Shown: piece after piece, positions 36,283 to 46,421 of the stretch
How the letters are laid out: every line of letters starts with the position of its first letter
Position numbering within the stretch: the stretch's first letter is position 1
NCBI GenBank assembly: GCA_029269725.1
Contig: JARJHS010000002.1
Location: forward strand, 62,001 to 126,000
Reading direction: 5' to 3'
Length of the DNA: 64,000 nt
DNA from: Pollutibacter soli
GTDB taxonomy: Bacteria > Bacteroidota > Bacteroidia > Chitinophagales > Chitinophagaceae
Made by a program: the position numbers and the translations under genes
Notes under the pieces: model-generated
Told to the model about the DNA's origin: nothing
Databases searched by the model: none
The model's input: only the letters and a program-made list of their open reading frames with translations

Positions 36283-38409
36283 CTAGTAGCCAGCTTGTCT
36301 TCTTTCATCTTTAATCTTAGCCGACTTACGCAATGCTTCGAATGTACTGTATGCTGCAAATTGCTTCAACTGACCTTCCATAGCCATTTTCTGCTGTTTA
36401 ACGTCAAAGCCCAGCCCTGACAAAGCGCCGGTCGAATTAACCCTGATGTAATATACTCCGGTCTGTCCATCAATAGGAGCTGAAACTTTAGACAGATTGG
36501 CCTTGTTAAATGCTGCACCAATTACTTTTGGCTCACTGCCAAGCCCCGGCACAAAGGGATCGCTGAAACGAAGTGTGTCTACCTGGTTAACCTGGCCACC
36601 ACCCGCAGTTGCAATATTCTCCAGTGTATTGGCTGTACCAACTTTCTTAATTATTTCTTTTGCTTTCTTCTGATTTCTCAGGATGGGTTCAACCATGATC
36701 CTTGCCGTTAAAGCATTCTGAGTTCCTTCTTTATTTTCACCGGTAACCATCGCAACCAGATACTGATCTCCCATATCGAACACATCTGAAACTGTACCTG
36801 GTTTGTTCTCATAGATCCATTTTACAAGAGCGCGGTTTGGCATACCTGAAACACTGAAATCCATTTCACGGATATTATCAGCCATCCGACGCATCAGGTT
36901 TTGTTTTTTTATTGCTTCGTCAAATGCTTTCTGATTTCGCGCATTTCCGGAAAACTGAATAGCTGCGGCTTCGGCTGCATTATCAGTTTCTTCGCTTGCC
37001 ACGATGCGTTTTGCGAGATAAGCCATTTTAAATGCCTCTTCAAAGTTTTTCTGGCTGAGGACTTCAATAATATGATAACCAAAACTAGATTTGACCACTT
37101 CCCTGTCACCTGGTTTCTTCAGGAAAATAAAATCCCTGAAAGCAGGATCCAGGTTGGTGGTGGATGAAAAAGTATATTCACCGCCATTCATATTACTTCC
37201 TTTATCAGTACTGAACTGTGCAGCCAATGCGCCGAAATTTCCACCACCTTTAATAGCATTAAATAAGCTGTCAGCCAGTTTTTTCGCTGAGCTATCCGGC
37301 ATAATTTCCTGGCCAGTCTGAGGATCAATTACACCTATAAGTATGTGGCGACATTTTACAGAATCTGGAATACTTCTGATTTCAATTTTCTTTGCAAGTG
37401 CATAAGCACCTGCATCCAGGTATGGACCGATTACCGAATTCAAAGGCATTGCTCCGATAGCATCCTTATTTGCCATCTGGAGTTTTGATTTGATGGTATA
37501 CCAGTCATAAAACTGGATGGTCGAATTATTTCTTGTAACAAATGCTTTGGCATCTGTTGTAGTTTCAAATTCAGATTTCAGACCGTTCAGCTGATTAATC
37601 AACGCATTGGTATCAGCCGCTGTAGGATTCGCATCGAATACAACGTAGGCAACACTTCTTGTTTTTTCCTGTTTGAACTCTTCTTTGTGTTTGTTTACAT
37701 ATTCAGTGATCTCCTGGTCTGACACTTTCAATGATGCGAGGCTGTCGCTGATGGTAGCGTAAGGAATAGCGGCAAAAGAAACAGAAGCAAAACTACTGTT
37801 GTCGCTGTTCATCTTTTCGATGAGCCAATTGGGTACATACACACCATTGGTAAAAATGGCATTGTACTTATCCATCAGGCTGCGGATATGCATCGGGCTG
37901 ATCAGCTGTTGATCAACCATTTTAAGATCTTCTGATTTTTTACTTTTCTTCAGGTTATTAAACCAGGTCTTAGCAGCATCTATATTATATTGACCAGTAG
38001 TCTGATCAGTAAAAAGTTGTTTGAATTCCTGTGGAGCATCTTCACTGAACAGGACGCTTCCCAGTTCTTTCGAAGTAAGTGAAAGGCCAAGCTTTTCAGC
38101 AGCTGATTTTACCACCTCTTCCTGTATATAGCTGTTCCAGATATTATCAATAATATTCTGGGTCATCATTTCGCTGCTCTGCATGCCCTGCTGACGATAT
38201 CCCTGTTCAGCTATATTCACTTTGGCATTAAAATCTTTAATATCAATTTCATTACCGTTTACCGAACCCACAATGCCGGCCTGACTATTGAAAAGTCCGC
38301 TGCTTTTTCCTACAAAAGCATCCTGCACCAGGAACCCAATCAAACTTAAGGCAATCGCACCGGTTAGCAGAATCGCCGCCTTATCACGGATTTGCTGAAT
38401 AATTGACAT
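36283..38409 (-). CDS. ppiD: PpiD/SurA-type periplasmic peptidyl-prolyl isomerase
   Basis: 708 residues. A short cytoplasmic N-terminus and one membrane anchor (about 12-30) are followed by a SurA-N-like chaperone domain. A parvulin PPIase domain in the middle has KCRHILIGVI, FGALAAQFSTDKGSNMNGGEY and SFGYHIIEVLSQ. A further C-terminal region repeats parvulin-like features. It would assist folding of outer-membrane and secreted proteins at the periplasmic face of the inner membrane. Confidence 0.9.
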   Translation of the reverse strand: MSIIQQIRDKAAILLTGAIALSLIGFLVQDAFVGKSSGLFNSQAGIVGSVNGNEIDIKDFNAKVNIAEQGYRQQGMQSSEMMTQNIIDNIWNSYIQEEVVKSAAEKLGLSLTSKELGSVLFSEDAPQEFKQLFTDQTTGQYNIDAAKTWFNNLKKSKKSEDLKMVDQQLISPMHIRSLMDKYNAIFTNGVYVPNWLIEKMNSDNSSFASVSFAAIPYATISDSLASLKVSDQEITEYVNKHKEEFKQEKTRSVAYVVFDANPTAADTNALINQLNGLKSEFETTTDAKAFVTRNNSTIQFYDWYTIKSKLQMANKDAIGAMPLNSVIGPYLDAGAYALAKKIEIRSIPDSVKCRHILIGVIDPQTGQEIMPDSSAKKLADSLFNAIKGGGNFGALAAQFSTDKGSNMNGGEYTFSSTTNLDPAFRDFIFLKKPGDREVVKSSFGYHIIEVLSQKNFEEAFKMAYLAKRIVASEETDNAAEAAAIQFSGNARNQKAFDEAIKKQNLMRRMADNIREMDFSVSGMPNRALVKWIYENKPGTVSDVFDMGDQYLVAMVTGENKEGTQNALTARIMVEPILRNQKKAKEIIKKVGTANTLENIATAGGGQVNQVDTLRFSDPFVPGLGSEPKVIGAAFNKANLSKVSAPIDGQTGVYYIRVNSTGALSGLGFDVKQQKMAMEGQLKQFAAYSTFEALRKSAKIKDERRQAGY

Positions 38410-38973
38410 AGTAAGAATCGTATGTTTTTAAAATGGACGGCAAAAATAGACTAAAAATGCTTATTAACAAACTGTGGAAAACAGTTAAAATCAGCACAGA
38501 TATTGCCTTTCACAGGTATTTTATTTTTAAAAACCTCTACGGCAAAATGGCGTAAACCCATCATAAAAAATCGTCATAAAACAATATCAACATACCGGTG
38601 TTAACGAAGCTGGTTTTGTGTGGAAAACCCCGGAATCCAGGTCTGGTTTTCGTTGATTTTTTGCGGGAAAATATTCTGTTGGAAGAAGCTGATCCGGAAT
38701 GAAAGGAAAATTCAGTCTTTTTCAGAACCTAACTCACAACATTAAATTAATGATATAAGAAATTTTTTTGCATCATGATCTCTTATACACAGTTGTGAAC
38801 AATCAACTTAAATACTGATCAGTCCTGCAAACAGCCATCTTAATAAACTGTTGATTATGGTGTATAAACTGAAGTATCTTTAATTTCAAAATAATTAAAA
38901 TAAAAACTATCCACTAATCCACAGCCCTAATAGTAGTAGTTTATTTTAAAAATAATATAATACTATAAATACT
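38410..38973. other. Candidate chromosomal replication origin (oriC)
   Basis: 564 bp of AT-rich non-coding DNA between the divergent genes ppiD and nadA. Exact matches to the DnaA-box consensus TTWTNCACA occur at 38473-38481 and 38619-38627 (both on the minus strand, TTTTCCACA) and at 38783-38791 (TTATACACA). One-mismatch boxes occur at 38794-38802, 38859-38867 and 38915-38923. Very AT-rich stretches at 38881-38910 and 38941-38973 could serve as unwinding elements. dnaN, mnmG and two parS sites lie within 21 kb. dnaA is not in the window. Confidence 0.55.
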
Positions 38974-39984
38974 ATGCCTGATATACACATTGCAACAGCC
39001 GAGAAAAATTTGAACAAAGCCGGCTTTCTCGATCTCCAGGTGGATCCCGCGCTGGATTTGTTTGAAGAGATCCGACGGTTGAAAAAAGAAAAGAATGTGG
39101 TGTTGCTTGCTCACTATTACCAGGAAGCAGATATACAGGATGTTGCCGACTATATTGGCGATAGCCTCGGTCTTGCACAACAGGCAGAGAAAACCAAAGC
39201 CGATATCATTCTTTTCGCGGGTGTTCACTTTATGGCTGAAACAGCTAAAATTCTGAACCCCGGAAAAAAGGTAATCATTCCGGATCTGAAAGCGGGTTGT
39301 TCTCTCAGCGATAGTTGTCCGCCACCATTGTTTAAAAAATTCCGCGAGGAACATCCCGACCACGTTGTGGTTTCTTACATCAACTGCAGCGCAGGAATAA
39401 AAGCTCTCAGCGATGTGATTTGTACCAGCAGCAACGCTAAAATTATCGTCGAAAGTTTTCCACCCGAACAGCCTATCATTTTTGCACCGGATAAAAACCT
39501 CGGCGCTTACATCAACAAAATCACAGGTCGAAATATGCTGCTATGGAATGGAGCCTGTATGGTCCATGAGATTTTCAGCCTGGAAAAGATTTCCCGCCTC
39601 AAAAAGGAAAATCCGGGCGCTAAATTGATCGCTCACCCCGAATGTGAAGATCCTATCCTGAAAATTGCTGATTTTATAGGTTCTACTACCCAATTGCTGA
39701 AGTATACCCAACAGGATAGCTCCAGAGCTTATATAGTGGCCACGGAGACGGGTATTTTGCACCAGATGATAAAAGACTCACCGGAAAAGACTTTCATCCC
39801 TGCTCCGCCTGATAATGCCTGTGCATGCAATGATTGTCCACACATGAAATTGAACACACTGGAAAAACTTTATATTTGTTTGAAACACGAATTACCAGAA
39901 ATTCATATGGATGAGGATTTAAGGCTGAAAGCAAGGATCCCCATCGACCGGATGCTGGAAATCAGTGCGAAAGCCGGCCTTTGA
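38974..39984 (+). CDS. nadA: Quinolinate synthase
   Basis: 336 residues. The three [4Fe-4S] cysteines are Cys109 ([10 protein letters not shown]), Cys195 (WNGACMVHE) and Cys288 (CACNDCPHM); substrate-binding motifs LAHYYQ, GDSLGLA and HPEC are present. It condenses iminoaspartate with dihydroxyacetone phosphate to quinolinate in de novo NAD synthesis. nadB and nadC are not nearby; nadD lies at 56.9 kb. Confidence 0.96.
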   Translation: MPDIHIATAEKNLNKAGFLDLQVDPALDLFEEIRRLKKEKNVVLLAHYYQEADIQDVADYIGDSLGLAQQAEKTKADIILFAGVHFMAETAKILNPGKKVIIPDLKAGCSLSDSCPPPLFKKFREEHPDHVVVSYINCSAGIKALSDVICTSSNAKIIVESFPPEQPIIFAPDKNLGAYINKITGRNMLLWNGACMVHEIFSLEKISRLKKENPGAKLIAHPECEDPILKIADFIGSTTQLLKYTQQDSSRAYIVATETGILHQMIKDSPEKTFIPAPPDNACACNDCPHMKLNTLEKLYICLKHELPEIHMDEDLRLKARIPIDRMLEISAKAGL

Positions 39985-40005
39985 TCTCTCAGCAAACCTA
40001 AAAGT

Positions 40006-41160
40006 ATGGTTCACAAGTTCAGCAGGTCAATGGCCTTCTCAGGCATTCTTATGCTCTTTATTATTGGCTGTTCCACAGCGAGTAAGGTAAGTCAGTATTA
40101 CACAGGGGATGATAAGCAGGTATTTGCTCTGATTGAAAGACTTCGCAAAAATCCAAATGACAAAGAGGCTGCTGAAACTCTGCCGGGCATGTACAGGCAA
40201 GCTGCCGATTTACGACGGCAGCTCACCACGCAGGCTAAAACCACTTTGCCTCCCGGCGACAGATATATGGATGTTGCTGATCAGCTGGCTGTAATGGCAA
40301 AACTATACGAGGAAATAAAGAAAACTCCTGCGGCAAGCGAAGTTGTTCCCAATCCCTGGGACCCGACAGCAGCAATTGCAGGAGCAAAAGAAAAAGCAGC
40401 TGATGAATATTACAATGAGGGTGTTCAGTTCCTGGCTTATAATAACCGACCGTATGCTGCAAAAGCTTACGATATGTTCTCAAAAGCAAATGCTGCGGTG
40501 CCAGGTTTTAAAGATGTGACGAGGCAAATGTCAATAGCACAAAACCTGGCAACTATAAAAGTGATTGTCAACCCGGTGAACTATAACAACTATGGTTTTG
40601 GTTATTGGGGATTTCAGAACGATTTTCTGCAGAACCAGATGGTCAATGATTTGAATTCATCCACATTCAACAATGTGAAATTTTATACAGACTGGAATGC
40701 ACGGGCACAGCACATACAGGGAGACAGAATTGTGGATTTGAATTACACAACGATTCGGATCGGTCAGATTTATTCCAATACAAATACGATAAAAAGATCT
40801 GCACAGGTACAAGTTGGAACGGACAAAGCAAATCCACCAAAGCCTATTTACAAAACTGTGTATGCGACGGTGTTTGTAACTACGAGAGTGATGGAAAGCC
40901 GCGCAGTTCTTCAATGCAGGATCTATGATATGCCGGGTGGAAATAATATCATGTTCGATAGTTTTCCGGGTGTGTACAACTGGACAAATAATACGGCAAC
41001 TTATCGTGGAGATCAGCGGGCATTAACACCGGCAGACTGGAATATGATCAACAATTCCTATATGCCGCCGCCATCACGATCAGAAATTGCAGATCGTTTA
41101 ATACGCGAATCTTATAATCTTTTACTTAGCAGAATAAGGACAGGAGTTAGTTTTAATTAA
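40006..41160 (+). CDS. Lipoprotein of unknown function with TPR-like N-terminal half
   Basis: 384 residues. Lipoprotein signal with Cys22 (FIIGCSTAS). Residues about 40-180 are helical and TPR-like (ALIERLRKNPNDKEAAETLPGMYRQA, YYNEGVQFLAYNNRPYAAKAYDMFSKA). The C-terminal half is beta-rich and Asn/Tyr-rich (NPVNYNNYGFGYWGF, IRIGQIYSNTNTIKRSAQVQVG). I do not recognise a named family. It follows nadA by 21 bp and precedes the HAD gene by nine, so the three may share a transcript. Confidence 0.7.
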   Translation: MVHKFSRSMAFSGILMLFIIGCSTASKVSQYYTGDDKQVFALIERLRKNPNDKEAAETLPGMYRQAADLRRQLTTQAKTTLPPGDRYMDVADQLAVMAKLYEEIKKTPAASEVVPNPWDPTAAIAGAKEKAADEYYNEGVQFLAYNNRPYAAKAYDMFSKANAAVPGFKDVTRQMSIAQNLATIKVIVNPVNYNNYGFGYWGFQNDFLQNQMVNDLNSSTFNNVKFYTDWNARAQHIQGDRIVDLNYTTIRIGQIYSNTNTIKRSAQVQVGTDKANPPKPIYKTVYATVFVTTRVMESRAVLQCRIYDMPGGNNIMFDSFPGVYNWTNNTATYRGDQRALTPADWNMINNSYMPPPSRSEIADRLIRESYNLLLSRIRTGVSFN

Positions 41161-41169
41161 TTTGCCGGA

Positions 41170-41778
41170 ATGAATATAAAAACAATTGTTTTTGATCTTG
41201 GTGCTGTTTTGATTGACTGGCATCCGGAGCATTTGTACAAAAATGTTATTGAAGACGAAAAAGAAAGAAAATGGTTTTTAGAAAATATCTGTACATCAGA
41301 CTGGAACGAAGAGCAGGATGCCGGAAGACCTCTGGCTGTAGCAACAGAAGAACTGGTTCAGAAATTTCCTTCTCATGAAAATTCTATACGCGCATATTAT
41401 GGCCGTTGGATTGAAATGCTGAATGGTCCGATTCACGGAACTGTTGATATTTTCAAAGAATTGAAGGCAAAAGGAAAGTACAAATTTTATGCTTTGACCA
41501 ACTGGAGCGCCGAAACATTTCCGATAGCACTGGAGAAGTTTGAATTTTTACAATGGTTTGATGGTGTATTGGTTTCTGGTGAAGAAAAAATGAGAAAACC
41601 GACACATCAATTTTATCAAAAGCTATTTGATAAATTTAGTTTCGATCCGAAGTATGCGGTTTTTATAGATGACAATAAAAGAAATCTGGTACCTGCAAAG
41701 GAACTGGGGATGTACGCAATACATTTCACAAATCCGGAAGATCTCCGTGCCGAATTGGTTAAGATAAATGTATTGTAA
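41170..41778 (+). CDS. HAD superfamily hydrolase (subfamily IA, YihX-like)
   Basis: 202 residues. Motif I VFDLGAVLIDW (nucleophile Asp at about 9; the usual second Asp is replaced by Gly, as in YihX-type proteins), motif II ALTNWS, motif III Lys in KMRKPTHQF and motif IV FIDDNKRN. Probably a small-molecule phosphatase in the cytosol. TTAATTTG at 41157-41164, overlapping the previous stop codon, may be its own -7 element. Confidence 0.88.
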   Translation: MNIKTIVFDLGAVLIDWHPEHLYKNVIEDEKERKWFLENICTSDWNEEQDAGRPLAVATEELVQKFPSHENSIRAYYGRWIEMLNGPIHGTVDIFKELKAKGKYKFYALTNWSAETFPIALEKFEFLQWFDGVLVSGEEKMRKPTHQFYQKLFDKFSFDPKYAVFIDDNKRNLVPAKELGMYAIHFTNPEDLRAELVKINVL

Positions 41779-42047
41779 GATAAACGGACATTAAAGTATT
41801 TATGGCGATGTTTTTTACAATGATTTGACTATAAAATGAGGTAGCCGGTAATCGGTTATAAACGCCTGGCGACAGGTGCAGCAACGACCGGGAAAGAGAC
41901 AGGAATGTAACTACTCAGAAGTACAATAATTTCACCTGGTTTTAAAGAGCTCTTTTATTTTCTGCATCGTTATGTAATCGTTTATAAACAGTGCGCACTT
42001 ACGTACAACTTAATACCTATAACTTATAACCTTTAGCGGAGGCTTCA

Positions 42048-44165
42048 CTATTTTAGTACCTGGTACGCAATAAGACTGCAGACATAAGCAAGCACTGTCA
42101 TGAATGCGAATTGAATCAACGGCCATTTCCAGGAGCCGGTTTCGCGACGAACGATGGCCATGGTACTCATACATTGCATCGCAAGAAGATAAAATATCAT
42201 CAGTGAAACGCCTGTTCCAAGCGTGTAAACTTTCGATCCATCTTCTTTGACGGCAGCATTCATTTTTTTTCTGAGCGTTGGATTTTCTTCATCGGCATCA
42301 CCACCAACACTATAAAGTGTGGCCATCGTGCCCACAAATACTTCACGTGCTGCAAATGAAGTGATGAGGGCAATGCCTATTTTCCAATCGTATCCTAATG
42401 GTTTAATAGCTGGTTCTATCGCGTGGCCAAGAATTCCTGCATAGGAATGTTCCAGAAGTCCGGCATTCATTTCTGATTCGAGTGATTCAGCTTCGGCCGG
42501 ATTTGATTTAATTTTTGCAGCGTATTCTTTTTTGATCTCTTCACGTTTGTCGCCAGGTCCGTATGAACTCAGTAACCAAAGGATAAGTGAAATGATCATG
42601 ATTACTTTTCCAGCTTCCAGAACAAAAATCTTTGCTTTCTCCACCATGGAAATTCCAATATTTTTCCAACGCGGAGGACGATAGAGTGGTAGTTCCAGTA
42701 TGAAGAAACTTTTCTCTTTTATTTTAATGATCCATTTCAGAACAGAAGCAACTGCAAGCGCCATCAGAATCCCGAGTAAGTATAAACCCATCATCACAAC
42801 ACCCTGCATACTTATAATACCCCAGATCAGCTTTTTTGGAATTACCAGCGCAATCAGAATAGTATATACGGGAAGCCGGGCACTGCAACTCATGAAGGGG
42901 GTAACCAGTATCGTAAGCAGACGTTCTTTTCTGTTTTCAATATTTCTTGCACTCATGATGGCGGGAACGGCACATGCAAATGCGCTGATCATCGGCATCA
43001 CGCTTTTTCCATTCAATCCTGCTTTTCGCATGATCTTGTCCGATAGGAAACTGATGCGTGCCATATAGCCCGTATCTTCTAAAAGGGTGATCAGCCCAAA
43101 TAAAATCATGATCTGCGGAACAAAAACGATTATACCACCAAGACCGGCAATCACACCGTTCACCAACAGGTCAGAAAACCAGCTTGCCGGAAGGATATTC
43201 GTTAACCATGTACTCAGTTCCGCAAAAACCCATTCAATACCGGTCATAGGATATTCCGCGAGCAGGAAGACGCTCTGAAATAAAAGAAACAAAACAGCGA
43301 ACATGATGAAATATCCCCAGACCCGGTGAATAAGTATATCATCAATTTTTTCGGTATTCCTCTTTCTTTCCTCATTTGTAACCTCTTTTACTGAGTCATG
43401 CATAATCTCGCGGATCCTGGAGTATCTCGATTGAATTTCCTCCGCCTGGATTCTTGTGTGATTGAATCCATAATTTTTTTCTATGTTTTCGATTTGTTCC
43501 TGCATTGCATCATCAAAACCAAAACTTTCATGGTTCATCAGGTAATGCACAGCGTGATATTCGGACAGGGTTGGGAAAAGTTCGCGGATATTTTTTACTG
43601 CGGCTTCGGCGGAAGAAGGAAGGGATATAAAATGCTTGTGCAACACGGGTTCTGTCTTCTCTAATTCTTCAGCAATGGATATTTTAAGTTTATCAATTCC
43701 CTTATTGGTACGGGGATTAATTGAAATCACCGGAATGCCAAGTGCATTCGATAAGGCTGCATTATCAACTTTAATTCCCCGCTTTTTTGCCATGTCGACC
43801 ATTGTAAGCGCGAGGACAATCGGCTTGCCCAGGTCCATCAGCTGAGAAACATACAGGAGGTTTCTTCGAAGGCTGCTTGCATCAGCAACCACCACCAGCA
43901 GCTCAATATTATCCTGCTCCGGATGTAAGAGGGCACGATAAGCTACCCATTCATCTGCCCGACGTGGGTATAAACTATAGGAACCCGGGAGATCGAAAAC
44001 GGTAATTTTTTTGTTACCGGGCAGTACGGCGGTGCCTGATTTTTTTTCAATGGTAACACCTGGGAAATTGCCAACTTTTTGATTAAGACCTGTTAATGCA
44101 TTAAAAAGCGAACTCTTTCCACTGTTCGGATTACCAAGAAGGGCGATATGTTGGGGCCTTTGCAA
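42048..44165 (-). CDS. feoB: Ferrous iron transport protein B
   Basis: 705 residues. N-terminal G domain: G1 GNPNSGKSS (11-19), G2 within GNFPGVTIE, G3 DLPGSYSL, G4 LTMVDMAKK. A helical spacer follows, then the polytopic membrane domain with two Gate regions (VFVPQIMILFGLITLLEDTGYMAR, CSARLPVYTILIALV). GTP-gated Fe2+ uptake across the inner membrane. feoA is not adjacent but lies about 13 kb away at 57541, an unusual split. Confidence 0.96.
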   Translation of the reverse strand: MQRPQHIALLGNPNSGKSSLFNALTGLNQKVGNFPGVTIEKKSGTAVLPGNKKITVFDLPGSYSLYPRRADEWVAYRALLHPEQDNIELLVVVADASSLRRNLLYVSQLMDLGKPIVLALTMVDMAKKRGIKVDNAALSNALGIPVISINPRTNKGIDKLKISIAEELEKTEPVLHKHFISLPSSAEAAVKNIRELFPTLSEYHAVHYLMNHESFGFDDAMQEQIENIEKNYGFNHTRIQAEEIQSRYSRIREIMHDSVKEVTNEERKRNTEKIDDILIHRVWGYFIMFAVLFLLFQSVFLLAEYPMTGIEWVFAELSTWLTNILPASWFSDLLVNGVIAGLGGIIVFVPQIMILFGLITLLEDTGYMARISFLSDKIMRKAGLNGKSVMPMISAFACAVPAIMSARNIENRKERLLTILVTPFMSCSARLPVYTILIALVIPKKLIWGIISMQGVVMMGLYLLGILMALAVASVLKWIIKIKEKSFFILELPLYRPPRWKNIGISMVEKAKIFVLEAGKVIMIISLILWLLSSYGPGDKREEIKKEYAAKIKSNPAEAESLESEMNAGLLEHSYAGILGHAIEPAIKPLGYDWKIGIALITSFAAREVFVGTMATLYSVGGDADEENPTLRKKMNAAVKEDGSKVYTLGTGVSLMIFYLLAMQCMSTMAIVRRETGSWKWPLIQFAFMTVLAYVCSLIAYQVLK

Positions 44166-44296
44166 GAATAAAAGTGTGCAAAAATAGGTTCATTCCGCCG
44201 GTATAGTTTACGATAATAGAAAAATTGCAATCTGGTGTGATTTCTGCAGAATTTGTAAAAGTTTTATTAACGATAGGGCAATCAATATCTACCGGT

Positions 44297-44304
44297 TAAC
44301 TTTG
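44297..44304 (+). promoter_or_regulatory. M28 peptidase -7 promoter element
   Basis: TAACTTTG matches TAnnTTTG exactly. The ATG at 44311 follows six bases later. The in-frame TTG at 44302 is part of this element and therefore an unlikely start codon. Confidence 0.55.
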
Positions 44305-44310
44305 TCCGCA

Positions 44311-45966
44311 ATGAATGACCTCACTATGAGATTTTTATTTTTTATTTCGTTATTTCTGACCACAAACAGCTTCGCACAGAAACTTAGTAAGGCAGATAAA
44401 TCTATTGTTGCCAACCTCAAAACATCCATATCCTACCTGGCTGATGATAAGTTGGAGGGACGAAGAGCAGGTACCCCTGGTGAAAAGCTGGCAATAACAT
44501 ATATAACCAGTCAATTCCAGCAGGCAGGACTTTCTCCAAAAGGCGCTGAGGGGTTTCAGCAGAGTTTCGAAATAAATGACGGAAAAGAAATAGGGGCATC
44601 AGCCATTTTTTCTGTAAACGGACAGGAGTTGAAAAAAGGTTCTGAATTCTTCCCACTCGCGTTTAGTCCGAATTCTGGTTCTATTGAAGCAGTAGTATCA
44701 TTGTCATTATCTGAAAGCGGTCAGCCGTGGTTTAAAGACCTGGGTGACGTATTAATGAACAACAAGGATAATCCTCACTTTGATATTAATTCCGAGATTC
44801 AGAGCATAATAAAAAATGCAGCTACAAAAGGAGCAAAGGCGCTGATATTCTACAATAGTTCAAACCTTGCCGATAATGTGAAATTTGATCCCCGCGACAA
44901 AATGGAAACAGCGGCGATTCCTGTCTTCTATCTTATGTCAACGGCAAGGGAAAAATATTTAAAAGATCTTTCTGCTGATTATGATATCACATTGAAAAGT
45001 GACCTGGCTGAAAAAAAGAGGACGGCGTCAAACGTCATAGGCTATATCGATAACGGTGCCGCATCAACGATAGTTTTCGGAGCTCATTTTGATCACCTGG
45101 GGTACGGAGAAGATGGAAATTCCATGTTGCGTAATGGTTCGAAAGAAATTCATAATGGAGCTGATGACAATGCCAGCGGAACTGCGGCACTGATGGAGTT
45201 GGCTAAGCTGATGAAGAAATCAAAATCTAAACAGAATAATTACCTGTTTATCGCATTTTCAGGAGAGGAACTCGGACTCTTTGGCTCTAAATATTTTGTT
45301 GAACATCCCACGATCAATCTGACCAATGTAAATTATATGATCAATATGGATATGGTGGGTCGATTGAATGACAGCACAAAAACAGTGACTATCGGAGGTT
45401 ATGGAACATCTCCAGCCTGGAACAACATCTTATCCGGGATTAAGAAATTACCATTCACTGTTAGATATGATTCAAGTGGTACCGGGCCGAGTGACCATAC
45501 TTCGTTCTACAGAAAGGATATTCCGGTGTTATTCTTCTTTACCGGGCTTCATACTGATTATCACAAACCTGGTGATGATGCCGATAAGATCAACTACAAC
45601 GGTGAATTACAGATTATAAAATACATCACCGCGGTAGTTGATAACAGCAAGTCTCTCGGCAAGCTTGCATTCACAAAAACGAGAGAACAGCAAACCGGGA
45701 CAGCGGCCAGGTTTAGTGTTTCCATGGGAATTATGCCGGATTATACTTTTAGCGGCTCTGGTGTACGTGTGGACGGGGTTACTGATGGAAGGGCTGCTCA
45801 AAAAGCAGGGTTAAAAACAGGAGATGTTGTAGTTCAGCTGGGAGAGCACAAGATCAATTCAATGGAAACCTATATGCAGGGACTGAGCAAATTTAAAAAA
45901 GGCGACAGCACAACAGTAAAAGTGAAAAGAGGCGCGGAAGAACTAACATTTGATATTGTATTTTAA
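44311..45966 (+). CDS. M28 family metallopeptidase with PA and PDZ domains
   Basis: 551 residues from ATG 44311 (ATG 44326 is also possible). Signal peptide ending about TNSFAQ. M28 zinc-binding residues: HFDHLGYG, GADDNASGTAAL, SGEELGLFGS (general base Glu), NMDMVGR and SDHTSFYRK. A protease-associated (PA) insert lies before the catalytic core and a PDZ domain closes the protein (SGSGVRVDGVTDGRAAQKAG, GDVVVQLG). An exported aminopeptidase. The next gene starts two bases after its stop. Confidence 0.93.
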   Translation: MNDLTMRFLFFISLFLTTNSFAQKLSKADKSIVANLKTSISYLADDKLEGRRAGTPGEKLAITYITSQFQQAGLSPKGAEGFQQSFEINDGKEIGASAIFSVNGQELKKGSEFFPLAFSPNSGSIEAVVSLSLSESGQPWFKDLGDVLMNNKDNPHFDINSEIQSIIKNAATKGAKALIFYNSSNLADNVKFDPRDKMETAAIPVFYLMSTAREKYLKDLSADYDITLKSDLAEKKRTASNVIGYIDNGAASTIVFGAHFDHLGYGEDGNSMLRNGSKEIHNGADDNASGTAALMELAKLMKKSKSKQNNYLFIAFSGEELGLFGSKYFVEHPTINLTNVNYMINMDMVGRLNDSTKTVTIGGYGTSPAWNNILSGIKKLPFTVRYDSSGTGPSDHTSFYRKDIPVLFFFTGLHTDYHKPGDDADKINYNGELQIIKYITAVVDNSKSLGKLAFTKTREQQTGTAARFSVSMGIMPDYTFSGSGVRVDGVTDGRAAQKAGLKTGDVVVQLGEHKINSMETYMQGLSKFKKGDSTTVKVKRGAEELTFDIVF

Positions 45967-45968
45967 AT

Positions 45969-46403
45969 ATGAAGTTACGGATAGACAATAGCCTGATGTT
46001 TGATGAGTTTTTTGAAGGAACGCGTCTGCTGGGGATTGTCGCTCCCGTGAAAGGATACCAGTTCTGCTGGCAATTGAACCAGATTTTACAGGTCGATTTC
46101 AGGATTAATCATGACCTGGAGATCCAACTCGACAAGAAGAACCGCAAATATTTTTTTTCTATCTACGATTATAATGTTCCGAACAGTGCCCTGACTTATT
46201 TTCTGTACCATAATCAATTTGACGGGGAATATCTTTTACCGGAGTTCAAACACCTGGACTATCTATGGCTGGCAAAGGGGGATTGGGTAGGCGACGAAGA
46301 GTTGAATCTGTTGCAGCAGTCGATCAGGACCATACCATCAGTTCAACTCGTAATGGAGTTGACAAACGATAAAATTCGCAATAAGGGTCATCTGGTTTTC
46401 TAA
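45969..46403 (+). CDS. IPExxxVDY family protein
   Basis: 144 residues, no signal. The family-defining motif appears as LPEFKHLDY (90-98) before a C-terminal helix (LNLLQQSIRTIPSVQLVMEL). This small family is found in Bacteroidota and has no known function. It is coupled tightly to the M28 gene (two-base gap) and followed 18 bp later by the pterin dehydratase gene. Confidence 0.85.
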   Translation: MKLRIDNSLMFDEFFEGTRLLGIVAPVKGYQFCWQLNQILQVDFRINHDLEIQLDKKNRKYFFSIYDYNVPNSALTYFLYHNQFDGEYLLPEFKHLDYLWLAKGDWVGDEELNLLQQSIRTIPSVQLVMELTNDKIRNKGHLVF

Positions 46404-46421
46404 AATTTTAAAACCGAATGT

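Noticed and set aside
38941-39363. Minus-strand open frame of 140 codons over the nadA start
   Set aside because: It is a shadow of nadA, Cys- and Phe-rich without family features, and would cover the candidate origin edge.
41779-42047. Possible small RNA or tRNA in the gap between the HAD gene and feoB
   Set aside because: No cloverleaf, no CCA end and no clear stem-loop; only a weak AACTTATAACC-type repeat near the feoB stop.
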